This document shows, one piece after another, positions 1-10,446 of a stretch of DNA of 64,000 nucleotides. The notes under the pieces were generated by a model. That model had not been told where the DNA came from. It did not search any database and saw only the letters and a list, made by a program, of their open reading frames with translations. The stretch is from contig JAODUP010000106.1 in assembly GCA_025642065.1 (NCBI GenBank), positions 185,001 to 249,000 on the forward strand. The letters are read 5' to 3'. Origin of the DNA: Paralvinella palmiformis. Its lineage: Eukaryota > Annelida > Polychaeta > Terebellida > Alvinellidae. The position numbers were made by a program, and so were the translations under genes. The first letter of the stretch is position 1. Every line of letters starts with the position of its first letter.

Positions 1-99
1 CGTGTACGGCCGTATATAGGCCAATTGACTTCCAGACAACTGACCTCAGGAAGAAATACTATCAATAAATCGAAAGCTAGAGAAGACGCTAAAATAGAT

Positions 100-276
100 C
101 ACCTACAACTGTAAACAATGAGTTTAACTTATGATAACTCGATTGTTCTGCGATCCAGAGACTGTTCCAGGTCTGAGTCTGATAATGATGTTGAATATAA
201 TATTGTAAAGCGCTTTAGAGCAGCTTCTAGCTGAATAGGGCGCTACATAAATATTACATATTATTATTATTATTAG
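100..276 (+). mobile_element. tRNA-derived SINE, family B, 3' part
   Basis: Retains the 3' half of the family found at 363, 1290 and 8281: AATATTGTAAAGCGCTTTAG, GCTGAATAGGGCGCTACATA and a (ATT)n end. The 5' part is unrecognisable. Confidence 0.6.
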
Positions 277-362
277 TATAAATTTCTTATTCCAACCAAC
301 TCGGTGTTTACGTTCACGTTTCTACATCAGTGTTCCTTCGTCTGATGCTGTGCACTATTCTG

Positions 363-651
363 GTAGAGCAGTGGTGGTGCAGTTAGTTAGTTAGAGCGTA
401 GGATTCGTAACCGAAGGGTCACGGGTTCGACGCTCCGGAAGTGCAATGCCGTCATGCGGAGACTGGTCCACTCACCCGGGAATGAGAACCTGACAGGACG
501 TGATGGCTATGTGTCTGAGTGACGTAATGCGTTGTATAGACCTTTAGGAGTCGAGATGGGTCCTCGATTGAAACAGGTTTACGTCAGCGATAATACTATT
601 GTACAGCGCCTCAGAGCAGGGTTTACCTGGTTTGTGCGCTTTATAAATATG

Positions 652-690
<39 letters not shown>

Positions 691-692
691 CT
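363..692 (+). mobile_element. tRNA-derived SINE, family B
   Basis: Head GTTAGTTAGAGCGTAGGATT with B box CGGGTTCGACGCTC; body ACCTGACAGGACGTGATGGC and GGCTATGTGTCTGAGTGACG; 3' CAGCGCCTCAGAGCA and GCGCTTTATAAATATG ending in (ATT)n. Confidence 0.75.
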
Positions 693-801
693 TCTATTTA
701 CGATAAAATTAAGAAATCGATAAGCGAAATAAAATAAACAAGCATGTCATGACATAAAATGGTTAATTATATAAAGCTGTGATGAATTATATTGTTGTGT
801 A

Positions 802-804
<3 letters not shown>

Positions 805-871
<67 letters not shown>
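805..871. repeat. (TA)n microsatellite
   Basis: Pure TA, about 33 units. Confidence 0.95.
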
Positions 872-873
<2 letters not shown>

Positions 874-963
874 CATATTTTTCACCAGATTCCTAACAGG
901 AATATTAAAATTTACCTTATGCCTAATGTTTGATAAATAAGGTTTTATGTTGGAAGGTTCGAG

Positions 964-1012
964 TTTAATACTGAAGTCGTACGCCATTTAATACTGAAGT
1001 CGTACGCCATTT
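964..1012 (+). repeat. 24-bp tandem duplication
   Basis: TTAATACTGAAGTCGTACGC followed by CATT, present twice in a row without change. Confidence 0.8.
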
Positions 1013-1289
1013 ATTACCGAAATTTAAACCGGTCGACTTCGGTAGTGAATCTATAAGATATCAGGTGTAACATAACAACAAATGTAATTAGGCATGTAGT
1101 TAATTTAGATATAATACCTCTCTTTTTTACTATACACAGTTTCTGTGTTTACTTTTATAAAGATCCTCTCGTTTTTGTTGACTCTGATAACTTATTCTAA
1201 GATGATCGATCATGTATCCTAGATAACGAGAGTTTATTGATAATAGTCAGCTGATAAATTACGGCCGCAACGTCGGTCATCATTTAATC

Positions 1290-1625
1290 GAGCCGTGATA
1301 GAGCGGTTAGTTAGAGCGTAGGACTCGCAGCCGAACGGTCGCGGGTTCGAGTCTCCGTGAGCTGCGATGTTGTCATCTGGCGACTGATTCACTCATCCAT
1401 AAAAAAAAACAAGTGAGTACCTGACAGGACGCTATGGCTATGTGTTTGAGTAACGCTTTGCGCTTATAATGGCAGCATGCGTTGTATGCTACCTTGTCAG
1501 TTGAGATATGTGCTGGGTGGAAACAGGTCCGAGTCAGGGATAATAATATTGTAAATAATATTGTAAACCTCCTTAGAGTAGCTTCTAGGTTAATAGGACG
1601 CTATATAAGTATCACATATTATTAT
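1290..1625 (+). mobile_element. tRNA-derived SINE, family B
   Basis: Best-preserved plus copy: head GAGCCGTGATAGAGCGG, B box CGGGTTCGAGTCTC, CTGACAGGACGCTATGGCTA, GTAACGCTTTGCGC, GGCAGCATGCGTTGTATGC, and a 3' end GGACGCTATATAAGTATCAC. Its terminal (ATT)n has grown into the adjoining trinucleotide array. Confidence 0.82.
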
Positions 1626-1845
1626 TATCATCATCGTTATCATCATTTTCATCAGCAGCAGCATCATCATCATCACCATCGTCGTCGTCGTCATCAATAT
1701 CACCGTCGTCGTCGTCGTCATCATCAGTATCATCATCATCATCATCATCATCATCGTCGTCGTCGTCGTCGTCGTCTTCATTATCAACATCAACATCATC
1801 TTCTTCATCATCATCATCGTCATCATCATCATTATCACCTTCTTC

Positions 1846-1879
<34 letters not shown>

Positions 1880-1896
1880 TCATCATCACCTTCTTC

Positions 1897-1943
<47 letters not shown>

Positions 1944-1945
1944 TT
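1615..1945. repeat. Compound (ATC)/(GTC)/(ACC) trinucleotide tract
   Basis: About 330 bases grown from the (ATT)n end of the SINE at 1290. It gives a spurious His/Arg-rich frame on one strand and a Met/Val/Thr-rich one on the other. Confidence 0.95.
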
Positions 1946-2084
1946 AATATACTTACAGTTCTGATAAGTGTTATTGTTCAATCGTCTTCCTAATTCAGGT
2001 TGTGACATAAATGACCATCCCTCTCGTACCTGTCATCGGGAGACCATCCTTATTATAATACATAATTATAGGTGCCTGTCTATA

Positions 2085-2087
<3 letters not shown>

Positions 2088-2126
<39 letters not shown>

Positions 2127-2130
2127 TATT
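2088..2130. repeat. (TG)n microsatellite
   Basis: About 20 TG units with small interruptions. Confidence 0.9.
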
Positions 2131-2190
2131 TAGCTGTATGTGTATACATTTATCTACATGTATAAATGCATTATTCTACGCAGTACATTA

Positions 2191-2387
2191 GGGGCGCCTC
2201 CGTGGTCTAGCGGTATCGTGTTGGACCACAGATCACTACCACCCGTGTTCGAATCTCGGCGTGGGCATATCTGAAGGTTGTTTCGTCTTTCACTTCGTCT
2301 CATTACCTTTGGAGGTCGCTCGGCCCATTTAGCCTACCTTGCGCACAAAAGTAGCCGTAAAACACCAATCATCATCATCATCATTAT
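2191..2387 (+). mobile_element. tRNA-derived SINE, family A, with perfect target duplication
   Basis: The head has a tRNA-like A box (TGGTCTAGCGGT) and B box (GTTCGAATCTC). The body has CATATCTGAAGG, TTTGGAGGTCGCTCGGCCCA and TTTAGCCTACC, and the tail is GCCGTAAAACACCAATC plus (ATC)n. An 11-bp perfect duplication GCAGTACATTA flanks it (2180-2190 and 2388-2398), so this is a young full-length insertion. Confidence 0.85.
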
Positions 2388-2408
2388 GCAGTACATTATA
2401 TACTGTCT

Positions 2409-2409
2409 G

Positions 2410-2437
<28 letters not shown>
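2409..2437. repeat. (TA)n microsatellite
   Basis: About 14 TA units, beside the SINE at 2191. Confidence 0.9.
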
Positions 2438-2440
<3 letters not shown>

Positions 2441-2606
2441 CCTGAGGCCGTATAACGAAAGGTGGTCTACAATTGCCTTGTTTGTCATAACGGTAAGAAC
2501 AATATACCTGCAACAACTGGTCCTTACATTCTCTATTTTTAGTCCTATAAATTAAAATATAAGAATAAAAATAGGAGTTAATCTATTAATAGCAGATTGT
2601 TAAATA

Positions 2607-2610
<4 letters not shown>

Positions 2611-2656
<46 letters not shown>

Positions 2657-2779
2657 TGTATGTGTGCGTACGTGCATGTATGTGTGTGTGTTGGTGTGCG
2701 TGTGTATTTGTTTGTATATGTATTTGTGTGTGCGTGTGTATTTGTGTGTATACGTATGTGTGTGTGCGTGTGCGTGTGT
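2611..2779. repeat. (TC)n(TG)n compound microsatellite
   Basis: A TC run changes at 2640 to TG and then to interrupted GTGT/GTAT sequence. Confidence 0.92.
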
Positions 2780-2889
2780 GAATATATATCACCTTGCCAA
2801 AAGCATCCACGTACTGTCCGTCACCGTATTTACATCCGGCGGATCTTCATAACAACTTCCCTCGTACCTGGAAGGCAACCACATAATAT

Positions 2890-3489
2890 ATACCACTAGT
2901 ACGGCCGTAAAACATCAATCATCATTATCATCATCATCATCATCATCATACCACTAGTACGGCCGTAAAACAGCAATCATCATTATCATCATCATCATCA
3001 TACCACTAGTACGGCCGTAAAACATCAATCATCATTATCATCATCATCATACCACTAGTACGGCCGTAAACATCAATCATCATTATTATCACAATCATCA
3101 TCATACCACTAATACGGCCGTAAAACATCAGTCATCATTATCATCATCATCAGCAGCATACCACTAGTACGGCCGTAAACATCAATCATCATTATCATCA
3201 CAATCATCATCATACCACTAGTACGGCCGTAAAACATCAGTCATCATTATCATCATCATCATCATCATACCACTAGTACGGCCGTAAAACATCAATCGTC
3301 ATCATCATCATACCACTAGTACGACCGTAAAACATCAATCGTCGTCATCATCATCATCATCATACCACTAGTACGGCCGTAAAACATAAATCATCATTAT
3401 CATCATCATCATCATCATCCACTAGTACGGCCGTAAAACATCAATCATCATTATCATCATCATCATCATCATCATCATACCACTAGTAC
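2890..3489 (+). repeat. Minisatellite derived from a SINE family-A tail
   Basis: Eleven units of about 42-58 bp, each CCACTAGTACGGCCGTAAAA followed by CATCAATCATCATT and a variable (ATC)n. The segment GGCCGTAAAACATCAATCAT is the 3' end of the family-A SINE. Unit length varies only through the ATC count. It lies downstream of the secreted-protein gene (minus strand). Confidence 0.9.
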
Positions 3490-3531
3490 AATAACTAACT
3501 TTACTTGACCTCTCGCTAATAAATATTTCAT

Positions 3532-4082
3532 TTACCCTAAACGTTCGGCCATGGCTGGAGAAGGGCAAGATACACCGAATATTTCAGAGTTATCGGACAC
3601 AATAAATTCGATCTCGGCATCATCTAATTGCTGTCCCGTCTCATCGCCGGCCCAACCTGGCAGATGTGCTCTAATAAAAAGCACCTCGCGCATTTTCTCT
3701 CGTATAATGGACGCCGTACAATAGGAAACCAGAGAAACATTCCCATAGCAGACGCCGTAGTTCTTAAGCTTTCCGGTATTTAAACGGCAATCCAGATACG
3801 TTTCGCCCGGATTGGCATCGGGATCGGATTGACGCGGTGCGGGTGTTCCGTCCAGTTCGGCGTTCGTCTCGCTGACGTAACTTGATTGTGCCCATGCCAC
3901 CTGCGCGTCGATCGCAGCTTGCCGGGCACACGTGACGTTCGCGTCGAACCACTTCCGGTATCCCGGTGCGGGATCCTGACGACAGAACTCTAGACTGAGC
4001 GAAAAGATACAAGCTTGATATCCCAGGCAGTACACCAGAGTACCACAAGGACCGTAAATAGTATGGCCTTCGTCTGACTGTA
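3532..4082 (-). CDS. Exon 3 (C-terminal) of the secreted cysteine-rich protein
   Basis: Acceptor TTAACTTTTCAG, then 183 codons open to TAA. The GC-rich third-position bias and CpG content differ clearly from the AT-rich surroundings, supporting real coding sequence. It contains eight cysteines including the YCLGYQAC, NVTC and LDCR motifs, plus an acidic DDAEIEF stretch near the end. The intron between exons 2 and 3 is about 3.1 kb and contains a tRNA-derived SINE and a LINE fragment. Confidence 0.65.
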
Positions 4083-6393
4083 CTGAAAAGTTAAGGAGAA
4101 CGTAATGGCGGAAGTAAACTTTACTTGTGCGACCCAATATTGTGATTTGTCTTATAACGGAACATTTAAAACATTTTAAATACCAGTTAATTTATGCTAA
4201 AATAAGATTGAAGCTCTGTTGATGAGTGTGATACGGTATAGCGTACTTAAACACTTCCGGTTGAAAACAAAACTGCTACTGCATACTCTGGATAAATTCT
4301 ATTAAAACCTCAAAATGTAAAGACTTGGGTGGGTAAAGCTTTCACAATTAAAAGAGTGGTGGACATATTAGTTTCAGGGGAACTTTATTCCAACTAAAAC
4401 ATTACTTTCCTCATGACACCAGTTCGTTTCATTTGTACAGCCAAATATCACACAAAACTGCCAATATTGACCTGCTTCCCCAGGAGACGACCTTTGATCC
4501 AATCCACAGCGAGAACAGATGCCCTAGTTGGTGTTTGCTTTACGGATCTGCCAAATATTGATGATTACAATTTTTCATTTCTGTCTAAAAGCCTAACAGA
4601 AACCTGGCGAATTTTTCAGATACTAAAACACTTGGAATGGAATTTTTTTAAATGGCTAAACGCAACTAATTTTCACAATCAATAACAAATAGAAAAAGAA
4701 CGATTTAAACAAACTGGAAGTATTGAAGTCTCCAATATGGAATAACAATGAGGCCATCCAGATAATGAGCCGTTTAAACGAAACTAGGATGCTACATAGT
4801 CCGTTTATGAGTGTATTTGTGAGTATATTATATCCGATTATATTTGTGAGTATATTATATTTACTCCTGCTAACTAATATCTAAACAATGTTAGCTTATG
4901 CCTGTGTCGAAATATTGAACAAAGTCGACTTTCTAAACCCCAAACAGTATACGGGCTAGCCTTGCTTGTAGTTCGGAGAGTATCCCCAGGCTGTCGCTTG
5001 TTTGGCACAGCCTATACGGGCTAGACTAGATATGGTTCTCAATATGTACCCCAGTTTTCAACGAAATAAATACCTCGAGCGGGGTATAATTTGAGTTATA
5101 TCTAAAATTTAAAACGTCATACGTGTATTACAAAATCTGATGATAAAGAATGATTGTCTGGTTATTCACCTGTATCCCTTGTAGTTAATATCCCTAAAAC
5201 ATTGCGGGAAATCGTGAATAAGAAAGTGTTTCGTTTTTTTCTCTCTAAAATTCCAAAACATATTTATATTTAGTCAACATATGGATTCTAGCACAACACA
5301 AGTAACGTTGCCTGTATCCCCCCCCCCCACACACACACACTATAAGTTCCCTTGGTAAAAAAAAGTTTAGTGGTATTTTTCGACTTCTCCAAGGCTTTTG
5401 ACACAATTAATCATGAGATCTTCATAAATCTCTTAAAATAAACTGCGATAAATTTTTATTTTGTTCCTTAAACAACGACCCCGTGTTGATAAAAGGTGAG
5501 CTACGGTGGCCTAGCGGTTAATCACCCGGCACTTGGTGCCAAGGGTCACAGGTTCGATCCCAGAAATAGGTCAAAGCTTTTCCAGGGATTAATCTCTCGG
5601 CTAACAATATCGTGGGTGGCTGACCACGTTAAATGGCGCTACCGTCTCCACCGAATTATTGAAAATAAAGGGCGACGTTAAAGACCCCCCGATGACGTAA
5701 AACACTCTGGCAGTGACCACCCTCAGGGTATTTCGGCTCCATCTTTCCGCACTGCTCCCCCGTGAGTGGTGGGGGGGGGACGTTTCTCAACCACTCAAAC
5801 ATAGAGGATGTGCCGAATATGCGACAGCCTGGGGATTGTCCCCGAAAAACAAAACAAACAAACAACCAACATAAAAGGTAATCATAGTATATTTATAAGA
5901 TTGGATGCCACATCAAATATAGCCCATACAGTTCTCACAACAACACTAATTATAAACATCCTTGTTAGCCTATTAACATGTAAAACTAACTTTACGACTA
6001 CCTCAGCAGCCAGAATGGTTAACAGTGATCGTTCCATTTGATGTATTCAACGTCATCGGGCACTCTATCGTCAGAAAATTGTTTTAAAAATTTCAATCAA
6101 ATTTCCGCAAACTGTTTATCAGAAAATATGCTACCACATACGTTAAATTTTCGACCACGCCAAAATGTTACGAACATTATTGTAAATTTGTATGAATCGA
6201 AATCCTGTTTATTTAATGGGATGCGTCTTACGCTGTTAGGTCTAAAAGCTCAAATGGTGGACACGTGCATAATCTGTATAAATACTTAATGCGTTCACTA
6301 TCTCGAGTGTTGATCTGATTTGAAGCGACATCAAAATTTTAGATTGTGCTAAGTGACACAAAATCTGTAAGAATACTGACTTAGTGGTGTGTA

Positions 6394-6434
<41 letters not shown>

Positions 6435-7587
6435 GTGTGTGTGGCATGAAATAAAATTCTAAGAAGCGAATCACCTACAGTCGTGGTTTCTGGTATTAAT
6501 AAATCCAAGTAAGATCCCGGCATGTGTAAGGATGCTTAGTACGTTCATGCTTTGCTCGTATTTCGGGGAGTATCTCGAGGCTGTCGCTTATTCAGCACAG
6601 CCTCTAAGTTGGAGACCTTCTAGTGACATTTGTGAGTTAATAGCTTAATTGTGTTCTTTTTTAAACCAGACATCTGTATTAAACCAGACTGTTATGACGT
6701 CATAGCTTCGGCACTGCTATAACTATATATTAGCATTTTCAAACCGGACTTAATATCTGCTATATAAACTAAATAGTTATAATAACGTGTTTAAATGTTA
6801 TTTTTGACAAGCAGACTAGAGCTAGCCTTGAATCCCATAGTACGAACTGGACATAATAATAATAATAATAATATACGAAATTTATATAACTGGACCAAGG
6901 GAAGATAATTCTATTTCCACATTCTACTAAGGGAAATTGTATATGCAACTAATTAACTAACTAACTCACTCGCTCATTTACTCACTCACTTACTCATGGG
7001 GTCAATATGTCCTAGCTTTCCCTTATTACCTTTGGGGGTCTCTCCTCCCAGTGCACAAAAGCTGACATGGTTATAAACAACAATATTCGTATTACTCACT
7101 CACTCACTCATTCACTCACTCACTCACTTTACACGTAAAATGTGTTACCTGTTCCACCATCTAACGTTTCCTTGACGTATCCTAAGTCTAGAGTCGTCCA
7201 TCTTTGATCCGGTGAGTCCCATTTCTCATTCCGGATATTTCTAAACTTGTACGTCATTTCTGCTATGAAAAAACCTTCAGGACACAAGATGGCGCTGTTG
7301 TGTTCTAACTCATTGAATGTGTATTGGTACGTGACCTCCAATTGGTCCGCCCGTATTACGTCATTATAGTGAAGTGGAACGTGTGCGTTGCCGTAATGTG
7401 TAAATGTTAATAGAAGAGACAATAGCTGAGACAGCTTTATAAACTGTAAGAAAGAATATAGACGAACAAATATTAAATAAGAGTGAGTGAGTGAGTGAGT
7501 GAGTGAGTGAGTGAGTGAGTGATGGAGTAGGTGAGTGAGTGAGTGGATCAGTCAGTTAGTCAGTCAGTTAGTCAGTCAATCAGTCAC

Positions 7588-7636
<49 letters not shown>

Positions 7637-7720
7637 TGACGACATGACAAATAGACTAACTGAAATCAATTCGTTCCAGAATCCTTTTACGCACACATTT
7701 ACCTCGAATTGGAGGAACAT
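3532..7720 (-). CDS. Secreted cysteine-rich protein, possibly SUEL-type lectin-like (three-exon model)
   Basis: Model: exons 7720-7703, 7443-7149 and 4082-3532, 864 bases including TAA, giving 287 residues. Donors AG|GTAAAT and CAG|GTAACA and acceptors TTCTTTCTTACAG and TTAACTTTTCAG agree in phase (0, then 1). Residues 1-26 form a signal peptide with the core QLLSLLLTF followed by HYGNA, so the product should be secreted. The mature part has a CPEGFFIAE block, then GPCG, YCLGYQAC, LEFC, DPAPGYRKWF and NVTC. The order Cys-x-Gly-x3-Cys, a later DP-x-PG-x-K and a final Cys recalls the SUEL/rhamnose-binding lectin fold, although the canonical YGR block and FGDPC are not intact. About 150 residues with further cysteines follow, matching nothing I know. 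Sequons NVT and NVS are present. The short first exon is the least certain part. The 3' UTR runs toward the SINE-tail minisatellite ending at 3489. Confidence 0.55.
4966..5015 (+). repeat. Interspersed hairpin repeat, copy 1
   Basis: CGGAGAGTATCCCCAGGCTG then TCGCTTGTTTGGCACAGCCT. AGGCTGT and ACAGCCT form a perfect 7-bp stem with a 12-base loop. A second copy lies at 6552. Confidence 0.6.
5368..5438 (+). mobile_element. LINE reverse-transcriptase fragment
   Basis: About 70 bases translate as VVFFDFSKAFDTINHE, the RT motif carrying the first catalytic Asp (F-D-F-S-K-A-F-D). Nothing else of the element is recognisable on either side. Confidence 0.65.
5497..5862 (+). mobile_element. tRNA-derived SINE, family D
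   Basis: Head GTGAGCTACGGTGGCCTAGC, B box CAGGTTCGATCCC, then GGTGGCTGACCACGTTAAAT, GGGCGACGTTAAAGACCCC and an AAAC-rich end. A relative in opposite orientation lies at 12.6 kb. Confidence 0.65.
5870..6390. other. Intronic DNA without recognised features
   Basis: Lies within the intron between exons 2 and 3 of the secreted-protein gene. Only short, stop-bounded frames; no motif recognised. Confidence 0.4.
6394..6443. repeat. (GT)n microsatellite
   Basis: GT units with two GTAT interruptions near the end. Confidence 0.9.
6552..6602 (+). repeat. Interspersed hairpin repeat, copy 2
   Basis: CGGGGAGTATCTCGAGGCTG then TCGCTTATTCAGCACAGCCT. The stem is identical to the 4966 copy while the loop differs at a few positions. 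Confidence 0.6.
7149..7443 (-). CDS. Exon 2 of the secreted cysteine-rich protein
   Basis: Bounded by acceptor TTCTTTCTTACAG and donor CAG|GTAACA. It encodes the hydrophobic signal-peptide core and the CPEGFFIAE segment. The frame is open throughout and ends at phase 1, which matches the next exon (G plus TA gives Val). The intron to exon 1 is only about 260 bases and is filled with GTGA and GA microsatellites. Confidence 0.6.
7481..7634. repeat. (GTGA)n, (CAGT)n-like and (GA)n tracts in the small intron
   Basis: GTGA repeats, then CAGT/TAGT variants, then a GA run. Together they fill most of intron 1 of the secreted-protein gene. Confidence 0.9.
7703..7720 (-). CDS. Exon 1 (start codon) of the secreted cysteine-rich protein
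   Basis: The ATG at 7720-7718 encodes MFLQFE and is followed by the donor AG|GTAAAT at phase 0. Joined to the next exon it continues FIKLSQLL and completes a signal peptide. It was chosen because it is the nearest upstream ATG that precedes a good donor in the right phase. A more distant first exon is possible. Confidence 0.4.
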
Positions 7721-8280
7721 GACGTCAGGCGATATTGTTGTTGTTGCATTTAAATCCTAAAACATTTCTTATCGTCTGCTCAGACCTGGTGTCGTCTCCG
7801 ACATTGACATGGAAGTGTGACGGGTTCCACAAGAGGTTTGTTTGTCCCGACCAATAGACTACCCGCTATTAGGACACGTCACCTAACACCTGTCCAGGTG
7901 TGTCTAGGTCATCTGATATCATCATTTGTGGTTACAGCCAATTCAGTGTTCGATTATTCCCGTCGACTCCATCAGCGATACGGAGTCTGGTGTGTGTATT
8001 TAGCTTTCCGCTGATTAAATCAAATAGATTTAAAAATCGAAATAAAAGGAAGCTTGTGTTCTTCTATTTACGGAAGTTCGGGGATGGGCGGGAGGCGTAT
8101 TTTAAGACAAATAGGGAGGCGTCATTTATTTGAAGAGTAAGGTTCCTAAGCAAAGCGTTTAATACCCATCCATTCTTTAATATTGCTTCCCCCCCAAAAA
8201 AAAATTCATAGACATTTTTGCTTCGGAAATCTTGAGTCCTACCAAGCCAGATCTCCAACACGTTACCTTGGTAGAATATA

Positions 8281-8578
8281 ATAATACGTGACATTTATAT
8301 AGCGCCCTATTCGGCTAGACAGCTGCTCTAAGGTGCTTTACAGTATTATTATCCCTGACTCGAACCTGTTCCAATCTGGCACATTTCTCAACTCCCAAGG
8401 GAGCATACAACGCATGCTGCCATTATAGGCGCAAAGCGTTACTCAAACACATAGCCATCGCATTCTGTAAGGTTCTCATTTTATGGATGAGTGAACCATG
8501 CAGTCGCCACATGACGGCATTGCAGCTCCCGGAGCCTCAAATAAGCTCTAACTAACTGCTCTATCACGGCTCGACATT
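8281..8578 (-). mobile_element. tRNA-derived SINE, family B
   Basis: Minus copy spanning head (CGAGCCGTGATAGAGCAG) to tail (TAGCCGAATAGGGCGCTATA, then AAATGTCACGTATTATTA). All body blocks of the 1290 copy are present. Confidence 0.82.
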
Positions 8579-8599
8579 ATGTGTTGAATATCACTCCAG

Positions 8600-9055
8600 A
8601 ATGTTGATCCAGAGATGGTCGAGGTAATTAATGCACCAAACATTGTGATGTAATCGTGTAGCTTGTGCATAACGTCATTTGGACGACTTATGAACGTGTG
8701 TTTCGTTCAGAATCCCGAGACACGTGTGTCATTGGTGTCTGGATTATTCACGTTAATGGTTAGCGTCAGCCACTCGCACATCGACTGAAGTCGTGGAAGC
8801 TGATAGAAGGTCGTTTGTCTTATCACTTGTGAAGGTCAACAGAACAATGTTGAGCGGTCACCAGCCAATCATGACGACTAGGTCACGACGATATATCGGG
8901 AGAAGGTGATTTGGTTCGATGAGTACAGTTTTTTCTACTTTCCTCAATCCCAAATAACCGCGTGTAAGGGAGTGATGGGCAGATATGGGGGGTGTGTGTG
9001 GATTAACAACTGCCCTGCGTCAGCAATCGAGTTCGATGGATACGTTAGTTATTAT
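8600..9055 (+). mobile_element. Possible Tc1/mariner transposase remnant
   Basis: A short frame near 8900 reads REKVIWFDEYSFFYFPQS, resembling the second catalytic-Asp block of Tc1-like transposases (VIWSDES-x-F). The upstream bases read in mixed frames with stops and give no convincing second motif. No terminal repeats found. Confidence 0.3.
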
Positions 9056-9380
9056 TTAGATATGGATTATTGTTTGTTTGTATTTTTGTTTGATGTAGGT
9101 TTTGTTTTTGGTGGAGGGATTATTAGACCGTCGTACATTCTGGGTATATATTTGAATTCGGTGTAGTTTTGCGGCTATCCTGATATATTGTAGTCTAGAA
9201 AATGACGTAACCCCTCCATATGAGTTGTCGTGAAAAGATTCGATTGTTTAACGTAATTTTAAATACAATTTCTCGGCGGTCTTATTAGCGAAATGCTTTT
9301 AAAACCTTAAGATGCCACTTCATTTATTAACACATCAACACCAACTTGACACCTTTTTGTCAAGGTAAATGCCAATCTAG

Positions 9381-9557
9381 CTCTTTTACGGCCAATTTGG
9401 TATACATGGTAGGCTAAATGCCAAAGAGCGACCTTCAAAGGCAATGAGGCAAAGTGAAAGATGAAACGTCCTTCAGAGTTAGCCAGATCGGAGTTCGAAC
9501 TCAGATACTAGAGGTTTGTGTTCAACTGCGTTACCGATTAGGCGACGGAGATGCCTT
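9381..9557 (-). mobile_element. tRNA-derived SINE, family A (diverged)
   Basis: The minus strand reads GGCATCTCCGTCGCCTAATC, a B box GAGTTCGAACTC, CTGAAGGACGTTTCATC, and the GGCCGTAAAAG tail. More diverged than the other copies; no duplication detected. Confidence 0.75.
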
Positions 9558-9709
9558 TATTCTATTATGGCGTTTATGTTATTATTATTATTATTAATAT
9601 CAATAAACCAAAATATTCTCCACTTTTTGGACAGTTTTTGCTTTAATTTCATGTATGAGGACACAACTAATGCAAAGAACCTCTCTGAAAATCACAGCTA
9701 GTAAAGCCT

Positions 9710-9712
<3 letters not shown>

Positions 9713-9764
<52 letters not shown>
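9713..9764. repeat. (TA)n microsatellite
   Basis: About 26 TA units. Confidence 0.95.
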
Positions 9765-9768
<4 letters not shown>

Positions 9769-9892
9769 TATCCTCATAAGTATGCAACTAAGATGGATAT
9801 TACGAAATCACGGATAATACGAAACGATTTCTTATGTACGGATTTTCTGCACTATCTTGTTATAATATTATTATATAATAATGGTCAAACTG

Positions 9893-10112
9893 ACAGTTAT
9901 TTTATGTGGCTGGCAACCCCAAATGAGGGGGACGCATATGGTCGGTAATTTACAGCTTCGTCGCGAGAACTAATTCTAAACATATTTAGAATTGGCCAAA
10001 TTGGATGAAAAACTCCTCCTACTATAGTGCCACTGCCGGGATTCGAACCCCCGACCTCCCCGAGACAGCACGTAGCCTTACCATCGGGTACATATTCCCA
10101 CACTCTACCGAT
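9893..10112 (-). mobile_element. tRNA-derived SINE, family C
   Basis: The minus strand carries a head near CGGTAGAGTGTGGGAATATG, the B box GGGGGTTCGAATCCC, CTAAATATGTTTAGAATTAG, AGCTGTAAATTACCGACC and GGGGTTGCCAGCCAC. Confidence 0.7.
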
Positions 10113-10446
10113 GAGGGAAAACGGACGTTCTCAACGGCAGAGGATGATGATGATGATGATGATGATAATATGAGATGATGAACCGGTATGGTTCTTAAGG
10201 ATTTAATCGCTGACTAAAACCGTGATCTGTCCTATGTTTTTTAAGTAGAAGAAATGTGTTACACTCGAGGTTTGGGAGCCGATTATAAAATTGATTTTGT
10301 TTGATCACGCCGCCGACTACAACGAGACAAAGGCGGATTTGTCACCTTTTCATCGAACATCTCCGTTTCGAAATGAGCTTAGTTTTTGGCGGCTGGAGTA
10401 CGCGTTCAGGTATAAATATATTCGTCGCGTAGAAGCGATTAACTGG

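Noticed and set aside
1482..1964. His/Arg-rich frame on plus and Met-rich frame on minus
   Set aside because: Translation of the ATC/GTC trinucleotide tract joined to a SINE.
4413..4685. A 90-codon plus-strand ORF
   Set aside because: No family motif, AT-rich codon use like its surroundings, and it lies in the intron of the minus-strand secreted-protein gene.
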